DNA of 64,000 bases. It comes from Saprospiraceae bacterium. GTDB lineage: Bacteria; Bacteroidota; Bacteroidia; Chitinophagales; Saprospiraceae. Shown piece after piece: positions 52,610-62,037 of this stretch. The stretch covers positions 2,616,501 to 2,680,500 of the forward strand of contig JADKFX010000001.1 of assembly GCA_016717265.1 (NCBI GenBank), in the 5' to 3' direction. How positions within the stretch are numbered: the stretch's first letter is position 1; each line of letters opens with the position of its first letter. A program made the translations under genes and the position numbers. The notes under the pieces were generated by a model. The model was not told the DNA's origin. It saw only the letters and a list, made by a program, of their open reading frames with translations, and did no database searches.

Positions 52610-52818
52610 CGGAAGATTTTTCGCTGGATATTTTATTCATTATAGGATACTAATACAAGCGCTAAATTACAAAAATTGAACCAAAGGCTTGTATTTTTTA
52701 TTTTTTAAAGAGAATTCTATGTTTCCTTTTATTTATAAAATTAAATAATTGCTAACGATTTTCTTAATTAATTAATTGACTGTATTTTATATATTCAAAT
52801 TTATTTATGTAAGAAATG

Positions 52819-54063
52819 TTATCTAAATTTTAAAGCTTGAACCGGTTTAATGGATTGAACGATTAAAGAAGGAAGTAATAAGCTAGTTATAATTACTATA
52901 AAAAAAATTGCATTTAATATTAAAATCGGTAGTATTGATAAATCAACAGGAGCATAGGACAAATAATAGTCGCTTTCACTTAATTTAATTAGTTTATAAT
53001 GATATTGAATATAACAGAGTCCAAACCCAATAAGATTTCCAAGTACTAAACTCCAAAATAATATTCTGGTGGCAAAATGTATAAATATTTTACGCTGAAT
53101 CCACCGATTCATTCCCATTACGGTGAGGATACCAATCATTCGAGTTCGTTCTAATATGAGAATCATTATCGTGGTAGCCATATTTATTATGCAAACTGCC
53201 AATATTAAAAACAGAATAAACTGTTTATTTACATTTTGCAATGAAAGCCATTCAAATATATTTGGAAATTTTTGCCTGATTGTTTCAGAATACCAGTTCA
53301 TAGGTAAAAGTTCCTGTGCTATTTGATTGCTAATTTCTTCTGATTTTAAAATATCATGACAAAATAATTCAATCCCTGTAATTTCAGTGGTGTCTTTATG
53401 GAGTATTTGTTGCAATAATTTTATATCTACTAATGCAAATTTTCGATCATATTCTCCTAATCCCGTATTATAAATACCGCAAATTTTTAATTTTCTTTTT
53501 AGATGCTCCTCTTTCACAATAAAATTTAATATTAGAAATTGACCAGTATCGACATTCAATCGGGAAGCCGTTTGTTCTGAAATCAATATTTCCTTGGAAT
53601 AGCTCGTATCGTTAGATTCGATGATTCTTCCTTTACTTAAAAATTCCTTGAAAAACATCCAATCAAAATCAGAACTTACCGCTTTTAAAAAAAGGCCTTC
53701 AAATTCTTGTTTTGATCCGGCGATGGAAGGATACATTAGAAAGGATTGGATATGTTTTATAGAATTTTGAGTTTCGCCAGGAATTTTGAAATTCAGGATA
53801 CTGTCTTTCAAACTCTGAGTCAAACGTATTGTAATGGGTTCTATACTTCGCTGAGATTGAATATCTGTAATATGTATATGACCCCAGAAGCCAAAAACTT
53901 TTTTTGCAATTTCCATTTGGAAACCATTAAATATACTTTGGGAAATGATCATCACAGCAAGACTTAAAGAAGTAGCTGCAATAGAGAGTCTAATAATACT
54001 CCTTGTAAAGGATTTACGAAAGCTACTAAAAGTCCTGTTTGCTATGTATTTAGCTAGGTTCAT
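52819..54063 (-). CDS. LolE/FtsX-like ABC transporter permease
   Basis: A 414-residue inner-membrane permease. It has a membrane segment near residues 22-45 and a large periplasmic domain (about 50-270). Three more segments follow near 270-295, 315-340 and 370-400, the last before the conserved SLIVQSIKPVQALKFR. This is the MacB/LolC-E topology. It probably extracts lipoproteins or moves a substrate with an ATPase; the LolD-like ATPase at 49816 is a possible partner although not adjacent. Monocistronic, divergent from tyrS. Confidence 0.88.
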   Translation of the reverse strand: MNLAKYIANRTFSSFRKSFTRSIIRLSIAATSLSLAVMIISQSIFNGFQMEIAKKVFGFWGHIHITDIQSQRSIEPITIRLTQSLKDSILNFKIPGETQNSIKHIQSFLMYPSIAGSKQEFEGLFLKAVSSDFDWMFFKEFLSKGRIIESNDTSYSKEILISEQTASRLNVDTGQFLILNFIVKEEHLKRKLKICGIYNTGLGEYDRKFALVDIKLLQQILHKDTTEITGIELFCHDILKSEEISNQIAQELLPMNWYSETIRQKFPNIFEWLSLQNVNKQFILFLILAVCIINMATTIMILILERTRMIGILTVMGMNRWIQRKIFIHFATRILFWSLVLGNLIGFGLCYIQYHYKLIKLSESDYYLSYAPVDLSILPILILNAIFFIVIITSLLLPSLIVQSIKPVQALKFR

Positions 54064-54085
54064 ACATTAAATTCCTGCTGCATAA

Positions 54086-54116
54086 TTTAGAGGTTTCATT
54101 TATTCATGTAATTTTG
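54086..54116 (+). promoter_or_regulatory. Promoter for tyrS
   Basis: TAATTTTG at 54109-54116 matches the -7 box TAnnTTTG. A TTTA at 54086-54089 sits 19 bases upstream, one base off the -33 box. The start codon at 54142 is 25 bases further. Confidence 0.5.
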
Positions 54117-54141
54117 CAAACATACAATCTTATATTTAAGT

Positions 54142-55428
54142 ATGCAAAAGCTAGGATTTTTAGAGGAATTGAGATGGCGAAATATGCTACAGGACTTTAC
54201 ACCAGGATTGGAAGAATATCTTGAAAGTGGAATGCGGTCTGCATACATAGGCTTTGATCCAACTGCAAAATCGCTTGGACTTGGTAATTATGTTCAAATC
54301 ATGTTATTGAGTTTCTTTCAACGTGCAGGTCATCAACCGGTTGTATTAATGGGTGGTGCAACTGGAAGAATTGGTGATCCATCTGGTAAGGATAAGGAAC
54401 GAGAGCTAAAATCGTATGAAGAATTAGATGAAAACATACGATTTCAGGAAAAACAATTGCGCTGCCTTTTGAATTTTGATTCCGGAGAGAATAAAGCAAT
54501 CCTTGTTAATAATTATGATTTCTATAAGAATATGAATGTGCTTGATTTCTTGCGGGATGTTGGTAAGCATACCACAATTAATTATATGCTTTCTAAAGAA
54601 TCTGTCAAAAAAAGATTGGAAACGGGTATTTCATATACAGAGTTCTCATACCAACTCTTGCAGGCTTATGATTTTTATTGTTTGTATTCATCGCAACATT
54701 GTACCATTCAAATGGGTGGTTCCGATCAATGGGGTAATATTACGGCAGGAACCGAGTATATTGGTAAGGTGATTTCTGATTCCAAAGCGTTTGCAGTCAC
54801 AACGCCCCTTTTAACTAAATCGGATGGAAAGAAATTTGGCAAAACGGAAGAAGGGAATATTTGGCTGGATCCTGAATTTACAAGTCCCTATAAATTTTAC
54901 CAATTTTGGATTAATTGTGATGATGCAGATTTATCTAAATTATTAAGATATTTTAGTTTCAAATCGAAAGCTGAAATTGAAAGTCTGGAAGCATTGCATA
55001 TTGACCAACCCAAGGATTTAAAAAAAATTCTGGCAGAAGAGATAACGCTTAGGATACATGGTGCTAAAGCGTATCAAAATGCAATGCAGGTTTCCGAATT
55101 GTTGTTCAATAGAGATTGTACTCAGGAGTTTTTACATTCGCTGGAAGTTGAAGTTTTTATGCTGTTGAAAAACGAATTACCATATTATTCACTTCAACAA
55201 AGTAACTTAAATGAAAACTCAACGATTATCAATTATTTGGCTGAATTCACCAACATCTTAAATTCTAAATCCGAAGCACGACGCGCCATTCAAGGAAATG
55301 CGATTACCATTAATAAAGTAAAAATTTCAAATCCTGATCAAATTATAGATCCATCCAATTTTATTCATGGGAAATATTTAATGGTTGAAAACGGTAAGAA
55401 AAATAAATATATTTTAGAGTTAATTTGA
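54142..55428 (+). CDS. tyrS: Tyrosyl-tRNA synthetase with altered HIGH motif
   Basis: A 428-residue class I synthetase attaching tyrosine to tRNA-Tyr. The pocket motifs AYIGFDPTAKSL (34-45), QAYDFYCLY, QMGGSDQWGNI and a KMSKS-type loop KSDGKKFGKT (about 226-235) are present, with a C-terminal S4 domain (SKSEARRAIQGNAITIN). The HIGH motif that should follow PTA-x-S-L reads GLGN (46-49), so both histidines are gone. Thr41, the partner of the first histidine in Geobacillus TyrRS, is kept. The second-position H-to-N change is known to be tolerated there; the first is more costly. It is followed 2 bases later by an FMN oxidase gene. Confidence 0.94.
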   Translation: MQKLGFLEELRWRNMLQDFTPGLEEYLESGMRSAYIGFDPTAKSLGLGNYVQIMLLSFFQRAGHQPVVLMGGATGRIGDPSGKDKERELKSYEELDENIRFQEKQLRCLLNFDSGENKAILVNNYDFYKNMNVLDFLRDVGKHTTINYMLSKESVKKRLETGISYTEFSYQLLQAYDFYCLYSSQHCTIQMGGSDQWGNITAGTEYIGKVISDSKAFAVTTPLLTKSDGKKFGKTEEGNIWLDPEFTSPYKFYQFWINCDDADLSKLLRYFSFKSKAEIESLEALHIDQPKDLKKILAEEITLRIHGAKAYQNAMQVSELLFNRDCTQEFLHSLEVEVFMLLKNELPYYSLQQSNLNENSTIINYLAEFTNILNSKSEARRAIQGNAITINKVKISNPDQIIDPSNFIHGKYLMVENGKKNKYILELI

Positions 55429-55430
55429 AA

Positions 55431-56696
55431 ATGGCATTATTACAAATAGGTAAATCACGCCAAGGAGAAATCTATTTGAATGGATTCAATGGAGTGCAAC
55501 CAAGCATTTCGACAAATGGAAATTTGCTAGAAGAAAAGGCAAGAAAAATTCTAAATAAAAAAGCTTTTGGATATATTTTTGCCGGAGCTGGTTCGAATCA
55601 GGGTATTCAAAATAATCTTGAAGCATTTAAATCTTATAAAATTCGTTCAAGAATATTACAAGGTGTAGAATGGCCTGAATTAACTACGAATCTTTTAGAT
55701 TTAAAATTACCATATCCATTTTTATTTGCACCAATCGGCGTTTTAGGCTTAGCGCATCCTAAAGGGGATCTGGAATTAGCAAATGCTTCAAAGATTACCC
55801 AAACACCCATGATTCAGTCAAATCAAGCTTCATTTTCAATGGAGGCATGTGCTGAAATTTTAGGCAATACGAATAGATGGTTTCAGCTATATTTTGGGAA
55901 ATCCAGAGATCTGGTGGAAAGTCTTGTAAATCGAGCAGAAATTTCTGGATCAAAGGCAATCGTATTAACACTAGATACTACCATGCTTGGATGGCGGTGT
56001 ATAGATTTGGATCAAGCTTATTTACCATTTTTAAGAGGCTTGGGTTTGGCGCAGTACACATCTGATCCAGTATTTAGAAAATTAATGCAAAAACACATAA
56101 GCACAGCTTCAAATTCAACTAAACGAAAATTACCAAATATTTTTGACCTGATTCAATTATTTAATTCTTATCCGGATACTTTTTTTAATAATATAAAATC
56201 TAAAAATCCTATAAAGGCTGTCAGCACATTTCTGGATATTTATTCAAATCCTTCACTTTCATGGGAGGATGTAAAATGGCTTAAAACAATTACGAAGCTA
56301 CCGATTATTTTAAAAGGTATTTTACATCCCGAAGATGCGTTAAAAGCAATCGATTATGGTGTCCAGGGTATTATTGTTTCCAATCATGGTGGAAGACAAA
56401 TTGATCAAGTAATATCTAGCCTGGAATCCATGAAAACTATTAAGAAAACTATGGACCCTTCATTTCCATTAATTCTTGATAGTGGAATCCGCACTGGAAT
56501 CGATATATTCATTGCACTAGCATTAGGTGCAAAAGCAGTTTGCCTAGGACGACCTTATGCATATGCGCTAGCAATTAATGGTCATCAGGGGGTAATAGAA
56601 TATGTTCAAAACATGGCATCCGAACTATCAATAGCAATGAGTCTTGTAGGATGTAAAACCATCGATGATATTTCTGAGAATTTGATAAGCATTTAA
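55431..56696 (+). CDS. FMN-dependent alpha-hydroxy-acid oxidase/dehydrogenase
   Basis: A 421-residue TIM-barrel flavoenzyme of the lactate/glycolate oxidase family. It has FAPIGVLGLAHPKGDLELA, QSNQASFSMEACAE, the catalytic SNHGGRQIDQ (His and Arg), ILDSGIRTGIDIFIALALGAK and the phosphate-binding GRPYAYAL near the C-terminus. The ATG at 55431 is preferred over a TTG at 55425, being 2 bases after the tyrS stop. Lactate 2-monooxygenase or L-lactate oxidase are the likely reactions; exact substrate is not set. Confidence 0.9.
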   Translation: MALLQIGKSRQGEIYLNGFNGVQPSISTNGNLLEEKARKILNKKAFGYIFAGAGSNQGIQNNLEAFKSYKIRSRILQGVEWPELTTNLLDLKLPYPFLFAPIGVLGLAHPKGDLELANASKITQTPMIQSNQASFSMEACAEILGNTNRWFQLYFGKSRDLVESLVNRAEISGSKAIVLTLDTTMLGWRCIDLDQAYLPFLRGLGLAQYTSDPVFRKLMQKHISTASNSTKRKLPNIFDLIQLFNSYPDTFFNNIKSKNPIKAVSTFLDIYSNPSLSWEDVKWLKTITKLPIILKGILHPEDALKAIDYGVQGIIVSNHGGRQIDQVISSLESMKTIKKTMDPSFPLILDSGIRTGIDIFIALALGAKAVCLGRPYAYALAINGHQGVIEYVQNMASELSIAMSLVGCKTIDDISENLISI

Positions 56697-56705
56697 ATAG
56701 AATTT

Positions 56706-57257
56706 CTATTTCACAACACCATTTGGAATAAAATGTAATGCCACTGAATTCATACAATATCGCAATCCTGTGGGAAAAGGTCCATCTTCAAAAACATGTC
56801 CTAAATGCCCTTTGCAACGTGCACAAACTACTTCAACTCGAACCATTCCATGACTGCGATCCCGATTTTCTTGAACCATTTCTTTTTGAAGAGGCTTTGT
56901 AAAGCTTGGCCAACCTGTACCGGATTCAAATTTAAATTCAGATTGAAATAATGGTAAGTTGCAGGCATTACAGAGATATATACCTTTTTCATGATGATCC
57001 CAATATTTGCCAGAAAAGGAACGCTCAGTACCCTGTTGACGCATTACATAATACGTTTCATCTGATAATTTTTCCTTCCATTCTGCTTCACTCAGTTGTA
57101 TAATCCCAATTGGATTTGGAATTTCGACAATACTATCTTTTGTTGCGGCAGTTACAGTAATGATAGCTCCATCTGACAATTCTTTTTTTTGTGGAAATTG
57201 ACAGGCTAATTGAAAACTTACTAAATAACTTACTAAAAAGAGACTAATGATTTTCAT
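56706..57257 (-). CDS. msrB: Peptide-methionine (R)-S-oxide reductase, lipoprotein form
   Basis: A 183-residue enzyme repairing oxidised methionine. It has a lipoprotein signal (lipobox QLAC at about residue 19), so it is predicted to act outside the cytoplasm. The two zinc CxxC pairs (CNAC, CARC), SGTGWPSF and the resolving/catalytic Cys168 in LRYCMNSVAL are intact. It overlaps the upstream membrane-protein gene by 14 bases and closes the rimO operon. Confidence 0.95.
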   Translation of the reverse strand: MKIISLFLVSYLVSFQLACQFPQKKELSDGAIITVTAATKDSIVEIPNPIGIIQLSEAEWKEKLSDETYYVMRQQGTERSFSGKYWDHHEKGIYLCNACNLPLFQSEFKFESGTGWPSFTKPLQKEMVQENRDRSHGMVRVEVVCARCKGHLGHVFEDGPFPTGLRYCMNSVALHFIPNGVVK

Positions 57258-57696
57258 CTGTTAATTTTTTATCTTGTCTAATAGCAATTTCAACAATTTT
57301 TCGAAGCACATTGATAATGGTCAAAAAAACTATATATACAATACTAAATACGAATAAAATCCAGGAATATGTTTCTACTTCAGAAACGTCTTTGCCACTT
57401 ATTATAGTGCAAATCATTACAATAAATACTAAAGTACCTAGATATGTAAAAATTGAATTCCGGTAATATAGTAACTTGTTTTCAGCAGTAAAAAAGAAAA
57501 TAGAATTTAAAATGATGTAAAAAAATAACATAGCGGTACCATATAACCAACAATCGGTTGTCTCAAATTTAAGAATACCGATCCAGGATAAAATCCAAAT
57601 GCATAATTGAATCAGGATAAATAAACTAACAGAACCTAATCCTTGAAGCCAAGGTTTAATATGAAAATTTAAAACTGAATTACTTGCTGCTTTCAT
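57244..57696 (-). CDS. Uncharacterised four-helix membrane protein
   Basis: A 150-residue protein with four predicted membrane helices (about 19-40, 50-72, 83-103 and 108-130) and a basic C-terminus. No family motif is recognised. It overlaps rimO by 4 bases upstream and msrB by 14 downstream, so it is co-expressed with both. Function unknown. Confidence 0.75.
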   Translation of the reverse strand: MKAASNSVLNFHIKPWLQGLGSVSLFILIQLCIWILSWIGILKFETTDCWLYGTAMLFFYIILNSIFFFTAENKLLYYRNSIFTYLGTLVFIVMICTIISGKDVSEVETYSWILFVFSIVYIVFLTIINVLRKIVEIAIRQDKKLTDENH

Positions 57697-59012
57697 AAGG
57701 TAGATACATTTGCATGTAAATCAAAAGCATCCGCTTGAAAAATCGTTGCGTTTATAAAATCCCCTACCCTAATATAATTAGTAGCATCAGATTTAATAAT
57801 TACTTCATTATCTACTTCCGGGCTATCAAATTCTGTTCTACCGATATAGCAAGCATTTTCTTTTTTATCAATTAATGTTTTAAATGTTTTACCGATTTTT
57901 TGTTGATTTGATTCAAAACTTATTTGTTCCTGAATTTGCATCAGTGCAAGTGCACGTTCTTCCTTAATTTCAGGCGGAATATTATCATCCAATTTATACG
58001 CACTGGTATCTTCTTCATGTGAATATTGAAATACACCCAGACGTTCAAATTTTGTCTCTTCAATAAATTTACACAAAGTATTAAAATCATTTTCAGTTTC
58101 ACCTGGAAACCCAACTAACATAGTGGTTCGCAAATGAATTTCTGGTATTTTATCGCGGATATTTTGGACAAGGGCCCGTGTTTCTTCCTGGCTAATTTGC
58201 CGTTTCATATTTTTTAATACGGGATCTGAGAAATGCTGCAAAGGGATATCTAGATAATTACAAATTTTGGATTCAGATTTTATGACGTCTAAAATCTCTA
58301 ATGGAAATTTGGATGGATATGCATAATGAAGTCTAATCCATTCAATTCCATTTACATTAGACAAGGCACCTAATAAGGTATGTAATGAACGCTTTTTATA
58401 TATATCTAAACCGTAATAGGTTAATTCCTGAGCAATGAGAATGAGTTCTTTTACACCCATAGATGCCAGATAGCTTGCTTGTTTAATTAACTGTTCAAGG
58501 GGTACAGAAACATGTTTTCCGCGCATTAATGGAATAGCGCAAAAGCTACAAGTGCGATTACAGCCTTCTGATATTTTTAGATATGCATAATGAGAAGGTG
58601 TCGATATTATTCGCTCCCCCACCAATTCCTGCTTGTAATCTGCATTTAAAGTGGCTAATAAAGCAGGCATTTCCATAGTTCCAAAAAATGCATCGACTTC
58701 AGGGATTTCTTCTTCAAGATTCGATTTATATCGTTGTGAAAGACATCCGGTTACATATAATTTTTCAACAATACCTTGTGATTTTAAATTTGCATATTCC
58801 AAAATAGTATTAATAGATTCTTCTTTAGCCCGATCTATAAATCCGCAGGTATTAATAATTACAGTATTTGACGTTTTCGAGTTTGGATTGTGTTCTACAT
58901 CAATCTGGTTATGACTTAACTGGGTCATTAAATTCTCCGAATCTACCCAATTTTTTGAGCATCCTAAAGTGATCAGTTGAACCTTATTTTGATTTAATTT
59001 TTTAGTTTTCAG
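57693..59012 (-). CDS. rimO: Ribosomal protein S12 methylthiotransferase
   Basis: A radical-SAM enzyme that methylthiolates Asp in ribosomal protein S12. It has the first-cluster cysteines (TLGCSKNWVDSE), the radical-SAM motif CNRTCSFCAIPLMRG and a C-terminal TRAM domain. The frame is open from a TTG at 59039, but that region contains the -7 promoter box TATCTTTG. Homologues typically begin at the point corresponding to KTKKLNQNKV. A CTG at 59012 is the best start on this evidence, giving about 439 residues and an unusual start codon. First gene of the rimO-membrane protein-msrB operon. Confidence 0.93.
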   Translation of the reverse strand: MKTKKLNQNKVQLITLGCSKNWVDSENLMTQLSHNQIDVEHNPNSKTSNTVIINTCGFIDRAKEESINTILEYANLKSQGIVEKLYVTGCLSQRYKSNLEEEIPEVDAFFGTMEMPALLATLNADYKQELVGERIISTPSHYAYLKISEGCNRTCSFCAIPLMRGKHVSVPLEQLIKQASYLASMGVKELILIAQELTYYGLDIYKKRSLHTLLGALSNVNGIEWIRLHYAYPSKFPLEILDVIKSESKICNYLDIPLQHFSDPVLKNMKRQISQEETRALVQNIRDKIPEIHLRTTMLVGFPGETENDFNTLCKFIEETKFERLGVFQYSHEEDTSAYKLDDNIPPEIKEERALALMQIQEQISFESNQQKIGKTFKTLIDKKENACYIGRTEFDSPEVDNEVIIKSDATNYIRVGDFINATIFQADAFDLHANVSTL

Positions 59013-59027
59013 AAAAAATAATTTGTG

Positions 59028-59035
59028 CAAAGATA
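59028..59035 (-). promoter_or_regulatory. -7 promoter element before rimO
   Basis: On the minus strand TATCTTTG (59035 to 59028) followed by CAC is a textbook Bacteroidota -7 box. It overlaps the 5'-most possible reading of rimO and argues for a start downstream of it. No -33 TTTG is clear. Confidence 0.5.
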
Positions 59036-59065
59036 ACAATATATAAAAAATAATGTTTTAGTACC

Positions 59066-59737
59066 ATGTATCTTAGGATTTTACTTTTACTGGTGATCGG
59101 TTTTAGCCTGGAAAACCTAAAAGCACAATTTGGTTTTCAGCTCGTTGCAGGATTGAATCAGTATCCTAAAGAACAGGAAAATGGGCTTTATGTTCCTGAA
59201 AATAATTTGCATGTATCAATTGGCCCTTCTGTATGGTTTCGATTGAAAAATAGGCGTATAGAGTTTAATCCTTCAGTTATAATTGATTATGCCAGTTCTA
59301 AAGTGCAAAATTCTCCAGACCAAAATCTTACTTTAAAGGAATTGAATGCAGGATTTACATTTCCAATTTTGATATATCCATTGGATTTTGGTAATGATTG
59401 TAATTGTCCAACATTTAACAAACAGGGTCAATTTTTCAATAAAGGATTTCATTTTATAATTTATCCTGCTGCATATTATTTATCTCAAACACTAGAATCT
59501 GATCAGATATTAGAGAAATACGCATCTTTTGCTTACCAATTTGGGATTGGTGCTGGTATTGATGTCGGAATTAATAGAACGTGGACAATTAGCCCTTCAC
59601 TGGTTGTTTCAAAATTTTTCAACGACCAATATTTGATTAATGATTTAAATAAATTCATTGCGAATCAAGAACGAAATCGATATCGTATTGATTTTATGCT
59701 GCGATTGGTTTGGTTTGCTAAGAAAAAACGATATTGA
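59066..59737 (+). CDS. Small outer-membrane beta-barrel protein, unassigned
   Basis: A 223-residue exported protein with a signal peptide (to about residue 20, ending KAQFGFQ). The mature part has alternating hydrophobic/aromatic beta-strands (NLHVSIGPSVWFRLKNRRIEF, FAYQFGIGAGIDVGIN, YRIDFMLRLVWF), like PorT/OMP_b-brl families. An internal CNCP pair lies near residue 112. Function unknown; divergent from rimO by 53 bases to the rimO start. Confidence 0.7.
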   Translation: MYLRILLLLVIGFSLENLKAQFGFQLVAGLNQYPKEQENGLYVPENNLHVSIGPSVWFRLKNRRIEFNPSVIIDYASSKVQNSPDQNLTLKELNAGFTFPILIYPLDFGNDCNCPTFNKQGQFFNKGFHFIIYPAAYYLSQTLESDQILEKYASFAYQFGIGAGIDVGINRTWTISPSLVVSKFFNDQYLINDLNKFIANQERNRYRIDFMLRLVWFAKKKRY

Positions 59738-59823
59738 ACTTAAGCCAAATTTCTAGCTATCCACGGTAAAATCTATATAATTACTTTATGGATTACATTG
59801 CTTTAGGTTAGAAATAAGTAGTT

Positions 59824-60351
59824 TTAAAACCATTCCTTGGCAAAATGCCAAGCAACTATTCCAGCTGCTACACTTACATTTAGACTATGTTTAGTTCCAA
59901 ATTGAGGAATTTCTATGCAGTAATCTAGAATATCTAATAGTTCTTGTTGAATGCCATTTACCTCATTACCTAAAACCAGAATATAGGATTGTGAACTATT
60001 AATATCAAATTCATGTAACTGAATACTTTGATCTGTTTGTTCGACTCCGATAAGTTGGAAACCTTTATTTTTTTGTTGTATTAAAAAGTCCAAAGTATTT
60101 TCCACCTGTTCCCAATACACGGTTTGACTTGAGCCAATAGCTGTTTTTTCAATTTCTGGGTGTGGGGGTGTAACACAATAGTTACTTAAATACACGCCTC
60201 CAATTTTAAAAGCATCTGCTATTCTAAATAGTGAGCCAATATTATGACCAGATCGAATTTGATCTGCAAAAAAAAATATGGGGACTTTGGGCAATCTTGC
60301 AAATTCCTCAGGATTCAATCTTTTTAATTCTAATAGCGCTCTTTTTTTCAA
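59824..60351 (-). CDS. TrmH/SpoU-family RNA 2'-O-methyltransferase
   Basis: A 175-residue SPOUT-fold methyltransferase. Motif 1 is seen around NIGSLFRIADAFKIG, motif 2 in ILVLGNEVNGI and motif 3 in IEIPQFGTKHSLNVSVAAGIV, which form the knotted SAM site. Target RNA (tRNA or rRNA ribose) is not predictable. It follows pyrG by 12 bases and is co-transcribed. Confidence 0.92.
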   Translation of the reverse strand: MKKRALLELKRLNPEEFARLPKVPIFFFADQIRSGHNIGSLFRIADAFKIGGVYLSNYCVTPPHPEIEKTAIGSSQTVYWEQVENTLDFLIQQKNKGFQLIGVEQTDQSIQLHEFDINSSQSYILVLGNEVNGIQQELLDILDYCIEIPQFGTKHSLNVSVAAGIVAWHFAKEWF

Positions 60352-60363
60352 CTCTAAACTGAA

Positions 60364-61974
60364 TTAATTGCTTGCTTTATGTTGTATACAAGCTTTAATA
60401 AAACCTACAAATAAAGGATGTGGACATTCAACAGTGCTTTTTAATTCAGGATGAAATTGTACCCCGACAAACCAAGGGTGATTTTTCAATTCAATAATTT
60501 CTATCAAATTTTGCTCTGAATTAAGACCAGTTGCAATCATTCCATTTTTTTCAATTAATTCTGCATATGCATTATTAAATTCATAACGGTGGCGATGTCT
60601 TTCGACAATATGATCTGTTTTATACGCTTTTTTAACCAATGATTTATCTTTTAAATTGCATTGGTATGCACCCAATCTCATGGTGCCTCCTTTGGCAACT
60701 ATGACTTTTTGTTCCGCCATTAAATCAATTACAGGATGCGGTGTATTTGGGTTTACTTCAGTGGAAGAAGCATCTTTCAAATTCAGTACATTTCTACAAA
60801 ATTCAACAACGGCACACTGCATTCCTAGACAAATTCCGAAAAACGGTAACTTCTGTTCTCTAGCAAATTTAATTGCCTGAATTTTTCCATCAATTCCTCG
60901 TTCTCCAAAACCTGGGGCTACAAGAATTCCATCAAGATCTTTCATAAGGCGTTTTGTTTCAGCCTCATTTTCTAAATCTTCAGCATGGATAGGAATTATA
61001 TGAACTTTACATTCATTCGAAGCACCTGCATGTACAAACGCTTCATGTATTGATTTATAAGCATCCGGAAGTTCGTTATATTTTCCAATTAATCCAATGG
61101 TAACTTCTTCACTTGGGTTTTTTAAATGTCCTAGAAATTTTTTCCAGTTCTTTAAATCGGGTTCATTTTTAGATTGAAGCCCTAATTTTTCTAAAACCCG
61201 AATATCTAATCGCTCCTTTAGCATTAATAATGGAACATCATAAATAGTGTCGGCATCAATAGCTTCTATTACATTTTCGGGTCTAAGGTTACAGAAGAGT
61301 GCTAATTTAGCACGTATTTCATCAGTAACTGGCCTTTCTGTTCGGCATACGAGAATATCTGGCTGAATTCCAGCTTCTAATAGTTCTTTCACAGAATGCT
61401 GCGAAGGCTTCGTTTTTAATTCTTTAGCTGCGGCTAGATATGGCAATAATGTCAAATGAATAGTAACTACATTTTGAGGTCCGATATCCATTCTGAATTG
61501 TCGTAATGCCTCTAGATATGGAAGTGATTCTATATCCCCAACGGTGCCACCTAATTCCGTAATAATTAAATCATAACCGAAGTCGCCTAATAATGAAATC
61601 CTTCTTTTGATCTCATCGGTTATATGCGGAATTACCTGGACGGTTTTACCAAGGTAATCTCCGGCGCGTTCTTTATTAATGACCGTTTGGTAAATCTTAC
61701 CAGTAGTAATATTATTGGCTTGGGAGGTTGGCTTATTTAAAAAGCGTTCATAATGTCCTAGATCAAGATCTGTTTCCGCCCCATCATCGGTAACATAACA
61801 TTCTCCGTGTTCATAAGGATTTAGGGTTCCTGGATCCACATTTATATACGGATCAAATTTTTGTATAGTCACATTGAAGCCTCTAGCCTGGAGTAATTTT
61901 GCTAGAGAAGCTGAAATAATGCCTTTGCCTAGGGAAGATGTTACACCACCCGTAACAAAAATGTACTTGGCCAT
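60364..61974 (-). CDS. pyrG: CTP synthase
   Basis: A 536-residue enzyme turning UTP to CTP with glutamine or ammonia. The amidoligase half (1 to about 265) starts KYIFVTGGVTSSLGKGIISA and contains FDPYINVDPGTLNPYEHGE. The glutaminase half has the nucleophile cysteine in FFGICLGMQCAVVEF (about 385) and the His508/Glu510 pair in VQFHPELKS. Full-length and intact. First gene of the pyrG-SpoU operon. Confidence 0.97.
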   Translation of the reverse strand: MAKYIFVTGGVTSSLGKGIISASLAKLLQARGFNVTIQKFDPYINVDPGTLNPYEHGECYVTDDGAETDLDLGHYERFLNKPTSQANNITTGKIYQTVINKERAGDYLGKTVQVIPHITDEIKRRISLLGDFGYDLIITELGGTVGDIESLPYLEALRQFRMDIGPQNVVTIHLTLLPYLAAAKELKTKPSQHSVKELLEAGIQPDILVCRTERPVTDEIRAKLALFCNLRPENVIEAIDADTIYDVPLLMLKERLDIRVLEKLGLQSKNEPDLKNWKKFLGHLKNPSEEVTIGLIGKYNELPDAYKSIHEAFVHAGASNECKVHIIPIHAEDLENEAETKRLMKDLDGILVAPGFGERGIDGKIQAIKFAREQKLPFFGICLGMQCAVVEFCRNVLNLKDASSTEVNPNTPHPVIDLMAEQKVIVAKGGTMRLGAYQCNLKDKSLVKKAYKTDHIVERHRHRYEFNNAYAELIEKNGMIATGLNSEQNLIEIIELKNHPWFVGVQFHPELKSTVECPHPLFVGFIKACIQHKASN

Positions 61975-62037
61975 AATGAAGGAATTGGTTTACTTTGTTA
62001 CGGGTCATAAAGGTAGTACATTTTATTAAAAACAAGA

